Positions 22,577-30,686 of a stretch of DNA of 64,000 nt are shown here, one piece after another. The position numbers and the translations under genes are program-made. The notes beneath the pieces are model-generated. The model was given only the letters and a program-made list of their open reading frames with translations. It ran no database searches and was not told the origin of the DNA. The number at the start of each line of letters is the position of its first letter. The stretch's first letter is position 1. The stretch is from Galactobacter valiniphilus (GTDB lineage Bacteria > Actinomycetota > Actinomycetes > Actinomycetales > Micrococcaceae): contig NZ_QQXK01000018.1 in assembly GCF_003575975.1 (NCBI RefSeq), forward strand, positions 1-64,000. The letters are read 5' to 3'.

Positions 22577-24179
22577 GGAAGACCGGTCCCCCCTGCGAGT
22601 GCTCCTGCCACACGTCGACGACGTCCGGGGCCACGGCGAGCGTGCTCAGCCGGTCGTAGAGGCCGATCGCGTAGGCGTGATCGGCGATGTACTCCTGGGC
22701 GTCCTGGTAGGCCTTGGCGCGCTCGGCCGGGTCGCTTGCCGAGTTGCCCTTGAGGATGAACTTCTCGAGCGTCGCGTCCTGGGTGAAGGCCGAGTTGTTG
22801 CCGTTGGGGCTCTTCTCGGTGTCGGGGCGCCAGTTGATGTAGAGGATGCCGGAGGTCACCGAGGTCCAGTAGCCCGCGTAGATGTCGCGCTCGTTCGGCT
22901 TGGAGTAGGCCCCGGAGAAGAGCTCGGACTGCGGCACAGAGATCAGCGTGACCTTGAAGACCACGGCCTTGGCCTGCTCGGCCACGCCCTGCAGGATCGA
23001 GGCGCCGTCGGCGGTGACGATGGAGCCCGCGCCGTAGGGCAGCTTGGCCTCGAGGACCTTGCCGTCCTTGGTGCGGTAGCCCTCGGCGTCGCGCTCGGTC
23101 CAACCGGCGGCGTCGAGCAGCTGGTTGGCCTTGGCCGCGTCGTAGCCGTAGGCGTCGGCCGCCTTCTGGCTGTAGTCGGTGGTGGCCTGGCTGACGGAGC
23201 CGTTGCCCTCGAAGGGGATGACGTCGAGGCCCACGGTCTTCACGAGGGCCGGGCGGTCGAGGCTGTAGGCGAAGGCCTTGCGCACCGACTCGTCCTTGAA
23301 GATGCCCTCGCGGGTGTTGAAGGTCAGCGCCTGCGGGCGGCCGCCCGTGACGTACTTTTGCAGCTGGAAGCCTCCCTGCTCGAGCTGCTGCCAATCGATG
23401 GCCGGCACGTCGTAGATCGCGTCGACCTCGTCGGCCTTCAGGGCCGTGGCGCGGGTGGTGCCGTCCGGGACGAAGCGCCAGTCGACCGCCGCCAGCTTGG
23501 CCGGGCCCTGCACCTTCGCGTTGGCCGGCCAGGACGCGTACTCGTCGTTGCGCTTGAGCAGGATGTTCTGCCCGCGGTTCCACTCGGACACCGTGAACGC
23601 GCCAGAGCCGATGGGCGCCTCGCAGTTCTGCTCCGCCGTGCGTTCCTTGAGCGCCTTGGCCGACTGGATGCCGAAGTAGCCCTGGCTGATGGTCTCGGGC
23701 AGCTGCGGGTAGGGCCGCTTGAGCTTGATGGCCAGCGTCGTGGCGTCCACGGCCTTGGCGGAGTCGTAGTAGCCGCCCAGCCACACGGCGGCGGTGGAGT
23801 TGCCACCGTCCACCCAGTAGTCGAAGTTCGCGGCGACGGCGGCGGCGTCGACGGCCGTTCCATCGGTGAACTTCACGCCGTCCTTGAGGTTCAGCGTCCA
23901 GGTCAGGCCGTCGGCGGAGGACTTCCAGTCCGTGGCGAGCCACGGGACGGCCTTCCCGTTCTCGTCGAGCGAGGTGAGGCTGTCGAGCACCTGGTAGGAG
24001 AGGTAGGCCTGTTCGATCCAGCCGCCAAACACGCAGGCGGGTTCCTGCTGGTGGGCGTAGACGAGGGTTCGATCGGTCCCGGCGCCGCCATCCGCTGCGG
24101 TGGCGCCACCGGCGCACGCAGTCAGGCCCAGGGCGGCTGCCGAAAAGAGGGCGAGGGTGGACAAGTGACGGCGGGACAT
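22554..24179 (-). CDS. Peptide-type ABC transporter substrate-binding lipoprotein (SBP family 5)
   Basis: Extracellular binding lipoprotein of 541 residues. The signal is MSRRHLSTLALFSAAALGLT with the lipobox LTAC at residue 22. Family 5 features follow: the CVFGGWIEQAYLSYQVLDSL region, WTLNLKDGVKFTDGTAVDA near residue 110, and the long C-terminal lobe with AYSLDRPAL. The start ATG at 24179 gives a proper signal peptide; a longer reading from 24281 does not. The stop overlaps the permease by 23 bases. It opens the operon SBP - hybrid permease - fused ATPase - flavin monooxygenase. The ligand is unknown; the monooxygenase suggests a small S- or N-containing compound rather than a peptide. Confidence 0.9.
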   Translation of the reverse strand: MSRRHLSTLALFSAAALGLTACAGGATAADGGAGTDRTLVYAHQQEPACVFGGWIEQAYLSYQVLDSLTSLDENGKAVPWLATDWKSSADGLTWTLNLKDGVKFTDGTAVDAAAVAANFDYWVDGGNSTAAVWLGGYYDSAKAVDATTLAIKLKRPYPQLPETISQGYFGIQSAKALKERTAEQNCEAPIGSGAFTVSEWNRGQNILLKRNDEYASWPANAKVQGPAKLAAVDWRFVPDGTTRATALKADEVDAIYDVPAIDWQQLEQGGFQLQKYVTGGRPQALTFNTREGIFKDESVRKAFAYSLDRPALVKTVGLDVIPFEGNGSVSQATTDYSQKAADAYGYDAAKANQLLDAAGWTERDAEGYRTKDGKVLEAKLPYGAGSIVTADGASILQGVAEQAKAVVFKVTLISVPQSELFSGAYSKPNERDIYAGYWTSVTSGILYINWRPDTEKSPNGNNSAFTQDATLEKFILKGNSASDPAERAKAYQDAQEYIADHAYAIGLYDRLSTLAVAPDVVDVWQEHSQGGPVFHDAHFSS

Positions 24180-24508
24180 GAGCCTGCTTTCGTGCCGGGG
24201 GCCGCGGAGAGCGCGGCCTGCATAAGGGGTTGGTGTGGCGACTCTTCCAGGAAGCGGCGTGGCGTTTTTGTCCCCCGTCATGCGACGCGATGGAGCCCCT
24301 CCCAGCGGCGTCTCGGGGCGTCACGCGGCGTCGCTTTGGCCAGCATTCAGGCGGCGTTGACGCGCGGATCGTTGCGCCGGAGCCCACATGACGCGCGATG
24401 TCGTCACAGTCCCACCCCACCCGCCGCCGCCCGCGCTCCCGCCCGCGACGCGTCGTCGTGCCCCTTCAAGGGGCCAGCCGCTGGGTCTCGCCCCACCTCT
24501 TCCGGAAT
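24180..24508. other. Intergenic region upstream of the SBP operon
   Basis: No gene is visible. It should hold the promoter of the minus-strand SBP operon: a short GCCGCG..CGCGGC hairpin lies close to the start, and a TATGCA box near 24220 is a weak -10 candidate. I see no riboswitch that I can name. Confidence 0.4.
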
Positions 24509-24554
24509 CAAAAAATCGACGGGGGATCGTCGCTCAGACGATCCCCCGTCGATT
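24509..24554 (-). terminator. Strong rho-independent terminator of the adenylate cyclase gene
   Basis: Perfect 18-bp arms (AATCGACGGGGGATCGTC, 24514-24531, and its complement 24537-24554) with a 5-nt loop. On the minus strand the stem is followed by a run of T (24509-24515). Confidence 0.85.
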
Positions 24555-24600
24555 CCCGGATCTCGCGCGGGGCCGCAAGGCCTTTGCGGCGCAGTCGGCG

Positions 24601-26010
24601 TCAGTCCAGCGGCAGCGTGGCGCCCATGCCCTCGGTGAGCGCGTAGGGCGTGATGTCGCCGAAGCCGTGCAGGTGCACGGGTTCCTGTTCGGTGACGACA
24701 AAGCGGGCGTCCCCGGCCAGGACCTGCGCCGTGAGGTGGTCGGTGAGCACCTGCTGGGGCTCGGCGATCGCGGTCAGGCGCGCCGCCATGTTGACGGTGG
24801 CGCCGTAGATGTCGCCGAGGCGGGAGAGCACGCGCCCCCACACGAGGCCAACGCGCACCCGCGGGGTCTCGGGACCGGAGACGTCCTCCACGCCAAACTC
24901 GCCGGCCAAGGTCAGCGCGATGCGCGCGCCGGCCTGCGGCGTCTCGGCGACGTAGAGCACCTCGTCGCCGATCGTCTTGACGAGGCGTCCTCCGCCGACC
25001 GTGATGATCTCGGAGCAGCGCGCCTCGAAGCCCTGCACCAGCTTGGCGAGCGTGCGTTCGTCCATGCGGCGGGAGAGCTTGGTGAAGGAGACCATGTCGG
25101 CGAAGCCCACGGCGCGGGCCAGCGGCAACGCGGCGTCGTCCTCTGAACCGTCGCGGTGCTCGTTGGAGGCCTTGAGCCCCGACTCGGCGCGCACCACCTG
25201 GCGCTGCACGGCGGCTGCCAGGTTGCGCCGGTAGGCGTAGATCATGACCTCTTCGATGGGATCGATGAGGTCATCGAGCAGCAGGATCACCTGGCGCCGC
25301 GCCTCGGCGTCGCTCATGCCCTGGTTTTGGACGAGGTCCTCGACGATCGCCTCGATCTGCCAGATGACCATGCGGTCCGTGAGCTGCCCGAGCGAGCGCG
25401 TGATGGACAGCGCTGCCTCCTCGGTCAGCCGGTGCTCGCGCACCTGATCGATGATCGTCTCGAGGGCCGCCTCGTCGTTGCGCGTGTAGGCCACCTCGTC
25501 GTCGCCCACGCGAGGCAGGCCGAGGGAACGCCAGATCTTGCGAGCACTGAGCAGGGAGACACCCACGTCCGCGGCCACCTCGCGGCGGCGCAGGGTGCGC
25601 TCCCCGCCGAGCAGGCGCCGCTCGAGCTCGCGCGCCGCATTGCGCACATCCGCCTCGTCCTGGTGCTTGATCGGGACGACGGGCATCGACGTGGTGATGG
25701 GGGCGTTCTCGGGGACGGGTTCGGGCGCGGGCTCCGAAACGGTCGGCTGCGCCCGCGTGGCGGCCTCGGAGGCCGAAAGCGGGCGGGCGCTCTCGTCAGG
25801 GGCGAGGCGCGGCACCATGGGCAGCTGCGCGGTGCGGCTCAGCGTGCCCGGCCCGATGTCGCGGCCGGCGGCCGGCCCGGCCGAGACCCCGGAGGCCAGG
25901 CCGTCTCCCGCTCTCTCCACGTCGGGGCGGGACGGCGGCGGCACGGGCGGCAGCGGGGCGTCGAAGGACTCAGCCGGGGCGTGCGCGCCCGGCGTGATGT
26001 CCTCGCTCAT
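24601..26010 (-). CDS. Class III adenylate cyclase with Rv1264-like regulatory domain
   Basis: Soluble protein of 469 residues. Residues 1-110 are a Pro/Ala-rich acidic tail. Residues 120-300 resemble the autoinhibitory N-terminal domain of mycobacterial Rv1264-type cyclases (SLLSARKIWRSLGLPRVGDD). The catalytic domain follows from about 295: metal Asp in GFADMVSFTKL, second metal Asp and purine-binding Lys in VKTIGDEVLYV, and the transition-state Asn/Arg in YGATVNMAARL. The Lys/Asp pair supports ATP rather than GTP as substrate. Rv1264 senses acid pH; whether this one does is inference. The ATG has GGAAGAG upstream. It is monocistronic with a strong terminator. Confidence 0.88.
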   Translation of the reverse strand: MSEDITPGAHAPAESFDAPLPPVPPPSRPDVERAGDGLASGVSAGPAAGRDIGPGTLSRTAQLPMVPRLAPDESARPLSASEAATRAQPTVSEPAPEPVPENAPITTSMPVVPIKHQDEADVRNAARELERRLLGGERTLRRREVAADVGVSLLSARKIWRSLGLPRVGDDEVAYTRNDEAALETIIDQVREHRLTEEAALSITRSLGQLTDRMVIWQIEAIVEDLVQNQGMSDAEARRQVILLLDDLIDPIEEVMIYAYRRNLAAAVQRQVVRAESGLKASNEHRDGSEDDAALPLARAVGFADMVSFTKLSRRMDERTLAKLVQGFEARCSEIITVGGGRLVKTIGDEVLYVAETPQAGARIALTLAGEFGVEDVSGPETPRVRVGLVWGRVLSRLGDIYGATVNMAARLTAIAEPQQVLTDHLTAQVLAGDARFVVTEQEPVHLHGFGDITPYALTEGMGATLPLD

Positions 26011-26083
26011 GCTGCTCTTCCCTCTCGCGGTGGCTGGATGCGGCGCGTTCCGCGCCGGCTCCTCCATTCTTGCACTTGTGCGC

Positions 26084-26614
26084 TCAGGCCGGACCGTACC
26101 GGCCCGGCGTGCCGGGCGGCGGAACCCACGGGAGCGCGGCGTGGCTGCGGCGCACCACATCGGCTGCCCGCCGGACCGAGGGGACGTGCTTGAGGCTCGC
26201 CTGGCCGCGCTCCGTGAACAGGACAAGCGTTCCGGCGCCGTCCCGGCCGGCCCCCACGCCGGGCCGGGGGTCCACGCCGGTCAGCATGCCGAGCGGCAGA
26301 TCGCGGCGGCGACGGCCCTCGAAGGAGATGACGCGCTGATTGGTGAAGACGTAGCGGCGGCGCGTCCAGCGCCACAGCGGGCGCAGCACCCACGCGATCG
26401 CCGCGATACCCAGCACGCCCCAGAGCCCCCAGGACAAGAACGGGGCGGCCTGTTCCCAACCGCCGCCGAGCTCGGGCAGCCGGCTCGCGATGCCCTGCCC
26501 CACCCCCGCCAGGCCCGTCAGCGCGACGAAGGCCCAGGCGGGACCGAGGAGGGCGCGCGGATGCGGGCGCGTGCGCACCACGACGCACTCGCGCTCGCTC
26601 AGCTCGACCCTCAC
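26084..26614 (-). CDS. Membrane protein with bacterial PH (bPH2/DUF304-like) domain
   Basis: Protein of 176 residues. Two hydrophobic segments lie at about residues 22-40 and 58-78 (LLGPAWAFVALTGLAGVG and LSWGLWGVLGIAAIAWVL). They are followed by a PH-like domain with RRYVFTNQRVISFEGRRRRD and TLVLFTERGQASLKHVPSVR. Such proteins sit in the membrane with the PH domain in the cytoplasm; the function is unknown. GTG start at 26614. A TAGGCT -10 box at 26682-26687 gives a leader of about 60 nt. It lies between birA and the cyclase on the same strand. Confidence 0.75.
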   Translation of the reverse strand: MRVELSERECVVVRTRPHPRALLGPAWAFVALTGLAGVGQGIASRLPELGGGWEQAAPFLSWGLWGVLGIAAIAWVLRPLWRWTRRRYVFTNQRVISFEGRRRRDLPLGMLTGVDPRPGVGAGRDGAGTLVLFTERGQASLKHVPSVRRAADVVRRSHAALPWVPPPGTPGRYGPA

Positions 26615-26681
26615 GTGGCGCTCCTTGCCCGTCCGTTGCGTCGCGGCCGGGGCGCCGCAGCGCCCGGCCAGCGGGGCCTTC

Positions 26682-26687
26682 AGCCTA
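26682..26687 (-). promoter_or_regulatory. Likely -10 box (TAGGCT) of the PH-domain gene
   Basis: TAGGCT in the context GATAGGCT on the minus strand, just downstream of the birA stop codon. Confidence 0.45.
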
Positions 26688-26692
26688 TCGGC

Positions 26693-27562
26693 TCAGGCGT
26701 AGCCACCGTCCGAGCGACGCAGGTGCACCACGTCACCGGCGTGCACGTGGTGCACCTCGCCGGAGGCGTCCGTGACCATGAGACAGCCATCCGCGTCCAG
26801 GTCGGTGGCGACGCCCACGAGCTCGTGGCCGCCCGGCAGATGAACGCGGACGTCGTTGCCCAGGGTGGAGCTTGCCTCGCGGGCCGCCTCGAGCACGCTC
26901 GCGCCGCCGAGGCTAGCCAGCGGCGTCGTCACCGACCCGCCAGCGGCAAACCACTCGGCGCTCACCACGCCGAGCTGGCCCCACAGGGTGCCAAGCAGCT
27001 CGTCGCCGCCGATGCTGACGCCGGCCAGGGCCAGCGAGGTCGCGGTGCCGACGGGCAACTCCTCGCGGCTCTGGTCCAGGTTGACCCCGATCCCGACCAC
27101 CACGGTGTGCCCCTCGCCCGGCGCGCCGGGAACCAGACGGGCCAGGATGCCGGCGCACTTGGAGCCGCCGACCAGAAGATCGTTTGGCCACTTCACCCCG
27201 GCCACGCGCTCCCCGGCCAGGTGATCCACCGTGCGGGCGGCCACGAGGGCCACCAACACGGTGGCCCAGCCGAGGGCGTCGGGGGCCATGGAGGCCGGCG
27301 CCCGCAGCAGCGTGCTCATCGCCAGGCAGGCCCCGGGGGGCGCCACCCACGAGCGGTCAAGCCGACCGCGCCCGGCCACCTGGTCGAGCGTCGCGACGAG
27401 GCTCAGGTTCGCGGCACCGGCCCCGAGGGCCACGAGGTCCTCGTTCGTCGATCCGGTCTGCGCGGGCAGAAGCGGCGCCGGCCACGCGAGGCGATCCGTG
27501 CCGGGCGTGGCCCGGCGCGCCTTGGCGACCGCGGCGGCGTCGAGCACCAAGGTGCGGCTCAC
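26693..27562 (-). CDS. birA: Biotin--[acetyl-CoA-carboxylase] ligase
   Basis: Enzyme of 289 residues that makes biotinyl-AMP and attaches biotin to the carrier Lys of carboxylases. The biotin-binding loop GRGRLDRSWVAPPGA near residue 65 and KWPNDLLVGGSKCAGIL near residue 125 are typical. A small C-terminal SH3-like domain ends the protein. There is no N-terminal HTH, so it is the ligase-only form and not a repressor. The GTG start overlaps the stop of the SDR gene (GTGA). Its obvious client in this window is the carrier domain of the 37956-39737 protein, Lys 556. Confidence 0.93.
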   Translation of the reverse strand: MSRTLVLDAAAVAKARRATPGTDRLAWPAPLLPAQTGSTNEDLVALGAGAANLSLVATLDQVAGRGRLDRSWVAPPGACLAMSTLLRAPASMAPDALGWATVLVALVAARTVDHLAGERVAGVKWPNDLLVGGSKCAGILARLVPGAPGEGHTVVVGIGVNLDQSREELPVGTATSLALAGVSIGGDELLGTLWGQLGVVSAEWFAAGGSVTTPLASLGGASVLEAAREASSTLGNDVRVHLPGGHELVGVATDLDADGCLMVTDASGEVHHVHAGDVVHLRRSDGGYA

Positions 27563-28437
27563 GCCATGCCCTCGCTCGCGCTCGGGGCGCCGTCGAGGAA
27601 GATGTCCGGCGTGCGAGGGGCGTCCGGGTTGCCCACGGCGTAGCCGCTCAGGTCGTGGATGCCCTCCTGCGCCAGCACCTCCTCGTCGATCGCGAAGTGG
27701 CCCGTGTACTCGCGGGGGTCGCGCGTCAGGATGGCGTGCGCTGCGTCGGCGACGATCTGCGGCGTGCGCGCCCCGGAGAGCAACGGCGCCCCGCCGGGCA
27801 GGTTCCGGATGGCCGCCGTCTCGATGATCGTGGCGGGCCAGAGCGAGTTCACGCCGGTCCCGTCGCGGGCCAGCTCGCGGGCCAGACCGAGGGTCGTCAG
27901 GCTCATCCCGTACTTGGCCATGGTGTAGGCGAGGTGGTCGCCGGCCCAGCGCGGATCGAGGTTCAGCGGCGGCGAGAGCGTCAGGATGTGAGCGGACTCG
28001 GAGCGGCGCAGGTGCGGCAGCGCCGTCTTGGAGAGCAGGAAGGTGCCGCGCGCGTTGATGTTCTGCATGAGGTCGTAGCGCTTCATGTCCACGGCGTCCG
28101 TGGGGCTCAGGTCGATCGCGGAGGCGTTGTTGATGACGATGTCGAGGCCCCCGAAGGTCTCGACGGCGGCCGCGACGGCACGCTCCACATCGGCGTCGAT
28201 GCGGACGTCGCCCACCACGGCGAGCGCGCGCCCGCCGCTGGCCTCGATCTCGGCGGCGGCCGTGTGCACGGTGCCCTCGAGCTTGGGGTGGGGCTGGTCG
28301 GTCTTGGCCAGCAGCACCACGTTGGCGCCGTCGCGGGCGGCCTTCAGGGCGATGGCCAGGCCGATGCCGCGGCTGCCGCCGCTCATGATGATGGTGCGCC
28401 CGGCCAGCGAGCGTGTGGGCTGGGTCTCGTTGCTCAT
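27559..28437 (-). CDS. Short-chain dehydrogenase/reductase (HSDL2-like)
   Basis: NAD(P)-dependent oxidoreductase of 292 residues. It has the cofactor loop GGSRGIGLAIA, the NNASAIDL motif near residue 107, and the catalytic YTMAK near residue 175. The pattern TLSPPLNLDPRWAGDHLAYT matches the HSDL2-like group, which lacks the usual catalytic Ser in its normal context. The substrate is probably a fatty-acyl or steroid-like alcohol or ketone, which fits lipid genes nearby but is unproven. The ATG lies 6 nt after a TACGCT box, so the mRNA is probably leaderless. It is followed directly by birA. Confidence 0.85.
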   Translation of the reverse strand: MSNETQPTRSLAGRTIIMSGGSRGIGLAIALKAARDGANVVLLAKTDQPHPKLEGTVHTAAAEIEASGGRALAVVGDVRIDADVERAVAAAVETFGGLDIVINNASAIDLSPTDAVDMKRYDLMQNINARGTFLLSKTALPHLRRSESAHILTLSPPLNLDPRWAGDHLAYTMAKYGMSLTTLGLARELARDGTGVNSLWPATIIETAAIRNLPGGAPLLSGARTPQIVADAAHAILTRDPREYTGHFAIDEEVLAQEGIHDLSGYAVGNPDAPRTPDIFLDGAPSASEGMA

Positions 28438-28443
28438 GAGGCC

Positions 28444-28449
28444 AGCGTA
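28444..28449 (-). promoter_or_regulatory. -10 box TACGCT, leaderless start of the SDR-birA operon
   Basis: TACGCT on the minus strand followed by 6 nt and then the ATG at 28437. Confidence 0.5.
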
Positions 28450-28469
28450 GCGGGAGAAGGCCCCATTTG

Positions 28470-28483
28470 TTACCCATGAGTAA
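28470..28483. promoter_or_regulatory. Imperfect palindrome in the divergent SDR/accD region
   Basis: TTACCCATGAGTAA: TTAC and GTAA arms around CCATGA. It lies about 20 bp upstream of the SDR -10 box, near its -35 position, so it may be an operator. No regulator is assigned. Confidence 0.3.
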
Positions 28484-28500
28484 TGTTTCGCGTTTGACCC

Positions 28501-28517
28501 GCACGACGACGCGGCGG
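28501..28517 (+). repeat. 17-bp intergenic motif, copy 2
   Basis: GCACGACGACGCGGCGG, identical to 5307-5323 and 56175-56191. Confidence 0.6.
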
Positions 28518-28574
28518 CGCGCCACGGCGCCCGGCCGCCGGTATGCGCGCCTCCCCACGAGGGCGCGCCGGCTT

Positions 28575-28593
28575 TTTGTGCGATTCCCCCAAA
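28575..28593. promoter_or_regulatory. Operator-like palindrome upstream of the carboxylase beta gene
   Basis: TTTGTGCGATTCCCCCAAA matches the perfect palindrome TTTGTGGGAATCCCACAAA in front of the alpha subunit gene (37838-37856) at 16 of 19 positions. It lies just upstream of, or touching, the -35 position of the TAGACT promoter. Confidence 0.65.
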
Positions 28594-28614
28594 GGCGCCC
28601 CGCCGGGGTGGGCC

Positions 28615-28620
28615 TAGACT
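28615..28620 (+). promoter_or_regulatory. Likely -10 box (TAGACT) of the carboxylase beta gene
   Basis: TAGACT about 22 nt after the palindrome; the expected start site near 28627 leaves a 90-nt leader. Confidence 0.5.
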
Positions 28621-28716
28621 GTCCAGCGGCGGCGTTGCGGTTGTTCCTTTCCACCAAGACGTCCGCGCCGAGAACCCTCGGCCGCCAGCACCTCAACACA
28701 GGAGCCTCACCTCGTC

Positions 28717-30318
28717 ATGATCGAGAGCCAGGACGCCCCGTTCGACCTGACCACCACGGCCGGCAAGCTCGCCGACTTCCGCGCCCGCCGCGAGGTCGGG
28801 CTGGCCCCCAACGGTCAGGCGGCCATCGAGAAGCAGCACGCGCGCGGCAAGCACACCGCCCGCGAGCGCATCGAGATGCTCCTGGATCCCGAGTCCTTCG
28901 TGGAGTTCGACGCGCTGCGCGTGCACCGCACCCACGCGTTCGGCATGGAGAAGAAGAAGCCCCTCGGCGACGGCCTGGTCTCCGGTTACGGCACCATCGA
29001 CGGCCGCCTCGTGGCCGTCTACTCGCAGGACTTCACGGTCTACGGCGGCTCGCTCTCCGAGATCAACGGCCAGAAGATCGTCAAGGTGCAGGAGTTCGCG
29101 CTGCGCAACGGCTGCCCCGTGGTGGGCATCAACGACGGCGGCGGCGCGCGCATCCAGGAGGGCGTGGCCTCCCTGGCCATGTTCGCCGACATCTTCCGCG
29201 GCAACGTCCACGCCTCGGGTGTGGTCCCGCAGATCTCCGTCATCATGGGCCCCTGCGCCGGCGGCGCGGCCTACTCCCCCGCCCTGACCGACTACATCGT
29301 CATGGTGGACAAGACCTCCCACATGTTCATCACGGGCCCCGACGTCATCAAGACCGTCACGGGCGAGGACGTGGACATGGAGACCCTCGGCGGCGCGCGC
29401 CACCACAACCAGGACACCGGCACCGCCACCTACCTGGCGCCGGACGAGGAGGACGCGCTCGACTTCGTGCGCGAGCTCCTCTCGTACCTGCCCTCCAACA
29501 ACCTGGCCGAGCCCGCCCTGGAGCCGGCCGACCAGGAGCTCTTCATCACGGACGAGGACGAGGAGCTGGACACGCTCATCCCCGACTCCGCCGCGCAGCC
29601 GTACGACATGCGCACCGTGATCGAGCACATCATGGACGACGCCGCCTTCTTCGAGGTGCAGGCGCTCTACGCCCCCAACGTCATCATCGGCTACGGCCGC
29701 GTGGAGGGCGCCACGGTGGGTGTCGTGGCCAACCAGCCCATGCAGTTCGCCGGCACGCTGGACATCAACGCCTCCGAGAAGGCGGCGCGCTTCGTGCGGC
29801 ATTGCGACGCCTTCAACATCCCGATCCTGACGCTCGTGGACGTCCCCGGCTTCCTGCCCGGCAAGGACCAGGAGGACCTCGGCATCATCCGCCGCGGCGC
29901 CAAGCTGCTCTACGCCTACGCCGAGGCCACCGTCCCCAAGCTCACGGTCATCACGCGCAAGGCCTTCGGCGGCGCCTACATCGTCATGGGCTCCAAGAAG
30001 CTCGGCGCCGACCTGAACTTCGCCTGGCCCACCGCCCAGATCGGCGTCATGGGCGCCCAGGGAGCCGTCAACATCCTCTTCCGCCGCGACCTCGCCGCGG
30101 TGGAGGCCGAGGGCGGCGACGTCGAGGCGCACCGCGCGCAGATCGTGGCCGACTACGAGGCCGAGCTGCTCAACCCCTATCAGGCGGCCGAGCTGGGCTA
30201 CCTGGACGCCGTCATCGCGCCGAGCGAGACCCGCCTGCAGATCGTCAAGGGCCTGCGCGCCCTGCGCGATAAGCACTCCTCGCTGCCCGCCAAGAAGCAC
30301 GGGAACATCCCGCTGTGA
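28717..30318 (+). CDS. accD: Acyl-CoA carboxylase beta subunit (carboxyltransferase, AccD/PccB type)
   Basis: Protein of 533 residues that moves the carboxyl group from carboxybiotin to acetyl- or propionyl-CoA. It has two crotonase-like halves: the first with [18 protein letters not shown] and the oxyanion-hole [17 protein letters not shown] near residues 185-200, the second with [20 protein letters not shown] and the [18 protein letters not shown] stretch. Its length and sequence style fit the biotin-dependent beta chains that partner with fused BC-BCCP alpha chains, such as the one at 37956. The upstream GGAG is 12 nt from the ATG, which is rather far. It is followed with a GTGA overlap by an epsilon-type subunit. 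A palindrome shared with the alpha gene lies in its promoter. Confidence 0.95.
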   Translation: MIESQDAPFDLTTTAGKLADFRARREVGLAPNGQAAIEKQHARGKHTARERIEMLLDPESFVEFDALRVHRTHAFGMEKKKPLGDGLVSGYGTIDGRLVAVYSQDFTVYGGSLSEINGQKIVKVQEFALRNGCPVVGINDGGGARIQEGVASLAMFADIFRGNVHASGVVPQISVIMGPCAGGAAYSPALTDYIVMVDKTSHMFITGPDVIKTVTGEDVDMETLGGARHHNQDTGTATYLAPDEEDALDFVRELLSYLPSNNLAEPALEPADQELFITDEDEELDTLIPDSAAQPYDMRTVIEHIMDDAAFFEVQALYAPNVIIGYGRVEGATVGVVANQPMQFAGTLDINASEKAARFVRHCDAFNIPILTLVDVPGFLPGKDQEDLGIIRRGAKLLYAYAEATVPKLTVITRKAFGGAYIVMGSKKLGADLNFAWPTAQIGVMGAQGAVNILFRRDLAAVEAEGGDVEAHRAQIVADYEAELLNPYQAAELGYLDAVIAPSETRLQIVKGLRALRDKHSSLPAKKHGNIPL

Positions 30319-30578
30319 GCGCCGCCCGCCGGCCCTGGGCCGAACCGGACGAGGCGTCCTCGAGCGAGGACGTCCCCTTCCTGCGCGTCGTGCGCGGCGA
30401 GCCGACCCCCGAGGAGCTCGCCGCCGTCACGGCCGTGCTCGTCGCTGCGGCGGCCTCCGCGTCCCACGAGGACGAGGAGCCCAAGGAGGCGACCCGCTCG
30501 GACGTGCTGCGCCGCAGCGCCCGCCTGCGCTCGCGCCTCATGGCCGTCCCGGGCGCGTGGCGCGCCCGCGGAAGGTGA
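30315..30578 (+). CDS. Acyl-CoA carboxylase epsilon-type subunit
   Basis: Small protein of 87 residues whose GTG start overlaps the beta-subunit stop (GTGA). The middle segment [27 protein letters not shown] is the conserved core of AccE/PccE epsilon subunits, which bind the beta ring and raise activity. The rest is charged and low in complexity (EDEEPKEA, then Arg-rich). Position and core motif together make the call. Confidence 0.88.
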   Translation: MSAARRPWAEPDEASSSEDVPFLRVVRGEPTPEELAAVTAVLVAAAASASHEDEEPKEATRSDVLRRSARLRSRLMAVPGAWRARGR

Positions 30579-30609
30579 GCCAAGCCACATCCAGTGCATT
30601 AGGCTGAAG

Positions 30610-30657
30610 CGCCCCGGCACCGCCGCCCCTCGGGGGGTGCGGAGCCGGGGCGTTTTC
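30610..30657 (+). terminator. Terminator of the carboxylase beta-epsilon operon
   Basis: Arms CGCCCCGGC (30610-30618) and GCCGGGGCG (30644-30652) followed directly by TTTTCT. Confidence 0.8.
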
Positions 30658-30686
30658 TCGTCGATACGGCCGGTTCAGGGGGCAGC

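Noticed and set aside
24180-24508. Riboswitch upstream of the peptide-type ABC operon
   Set aside because: Only one short stem is seen and no conserved core of the SAM, cobalamin, TPP or guanidine classes could be recognised.
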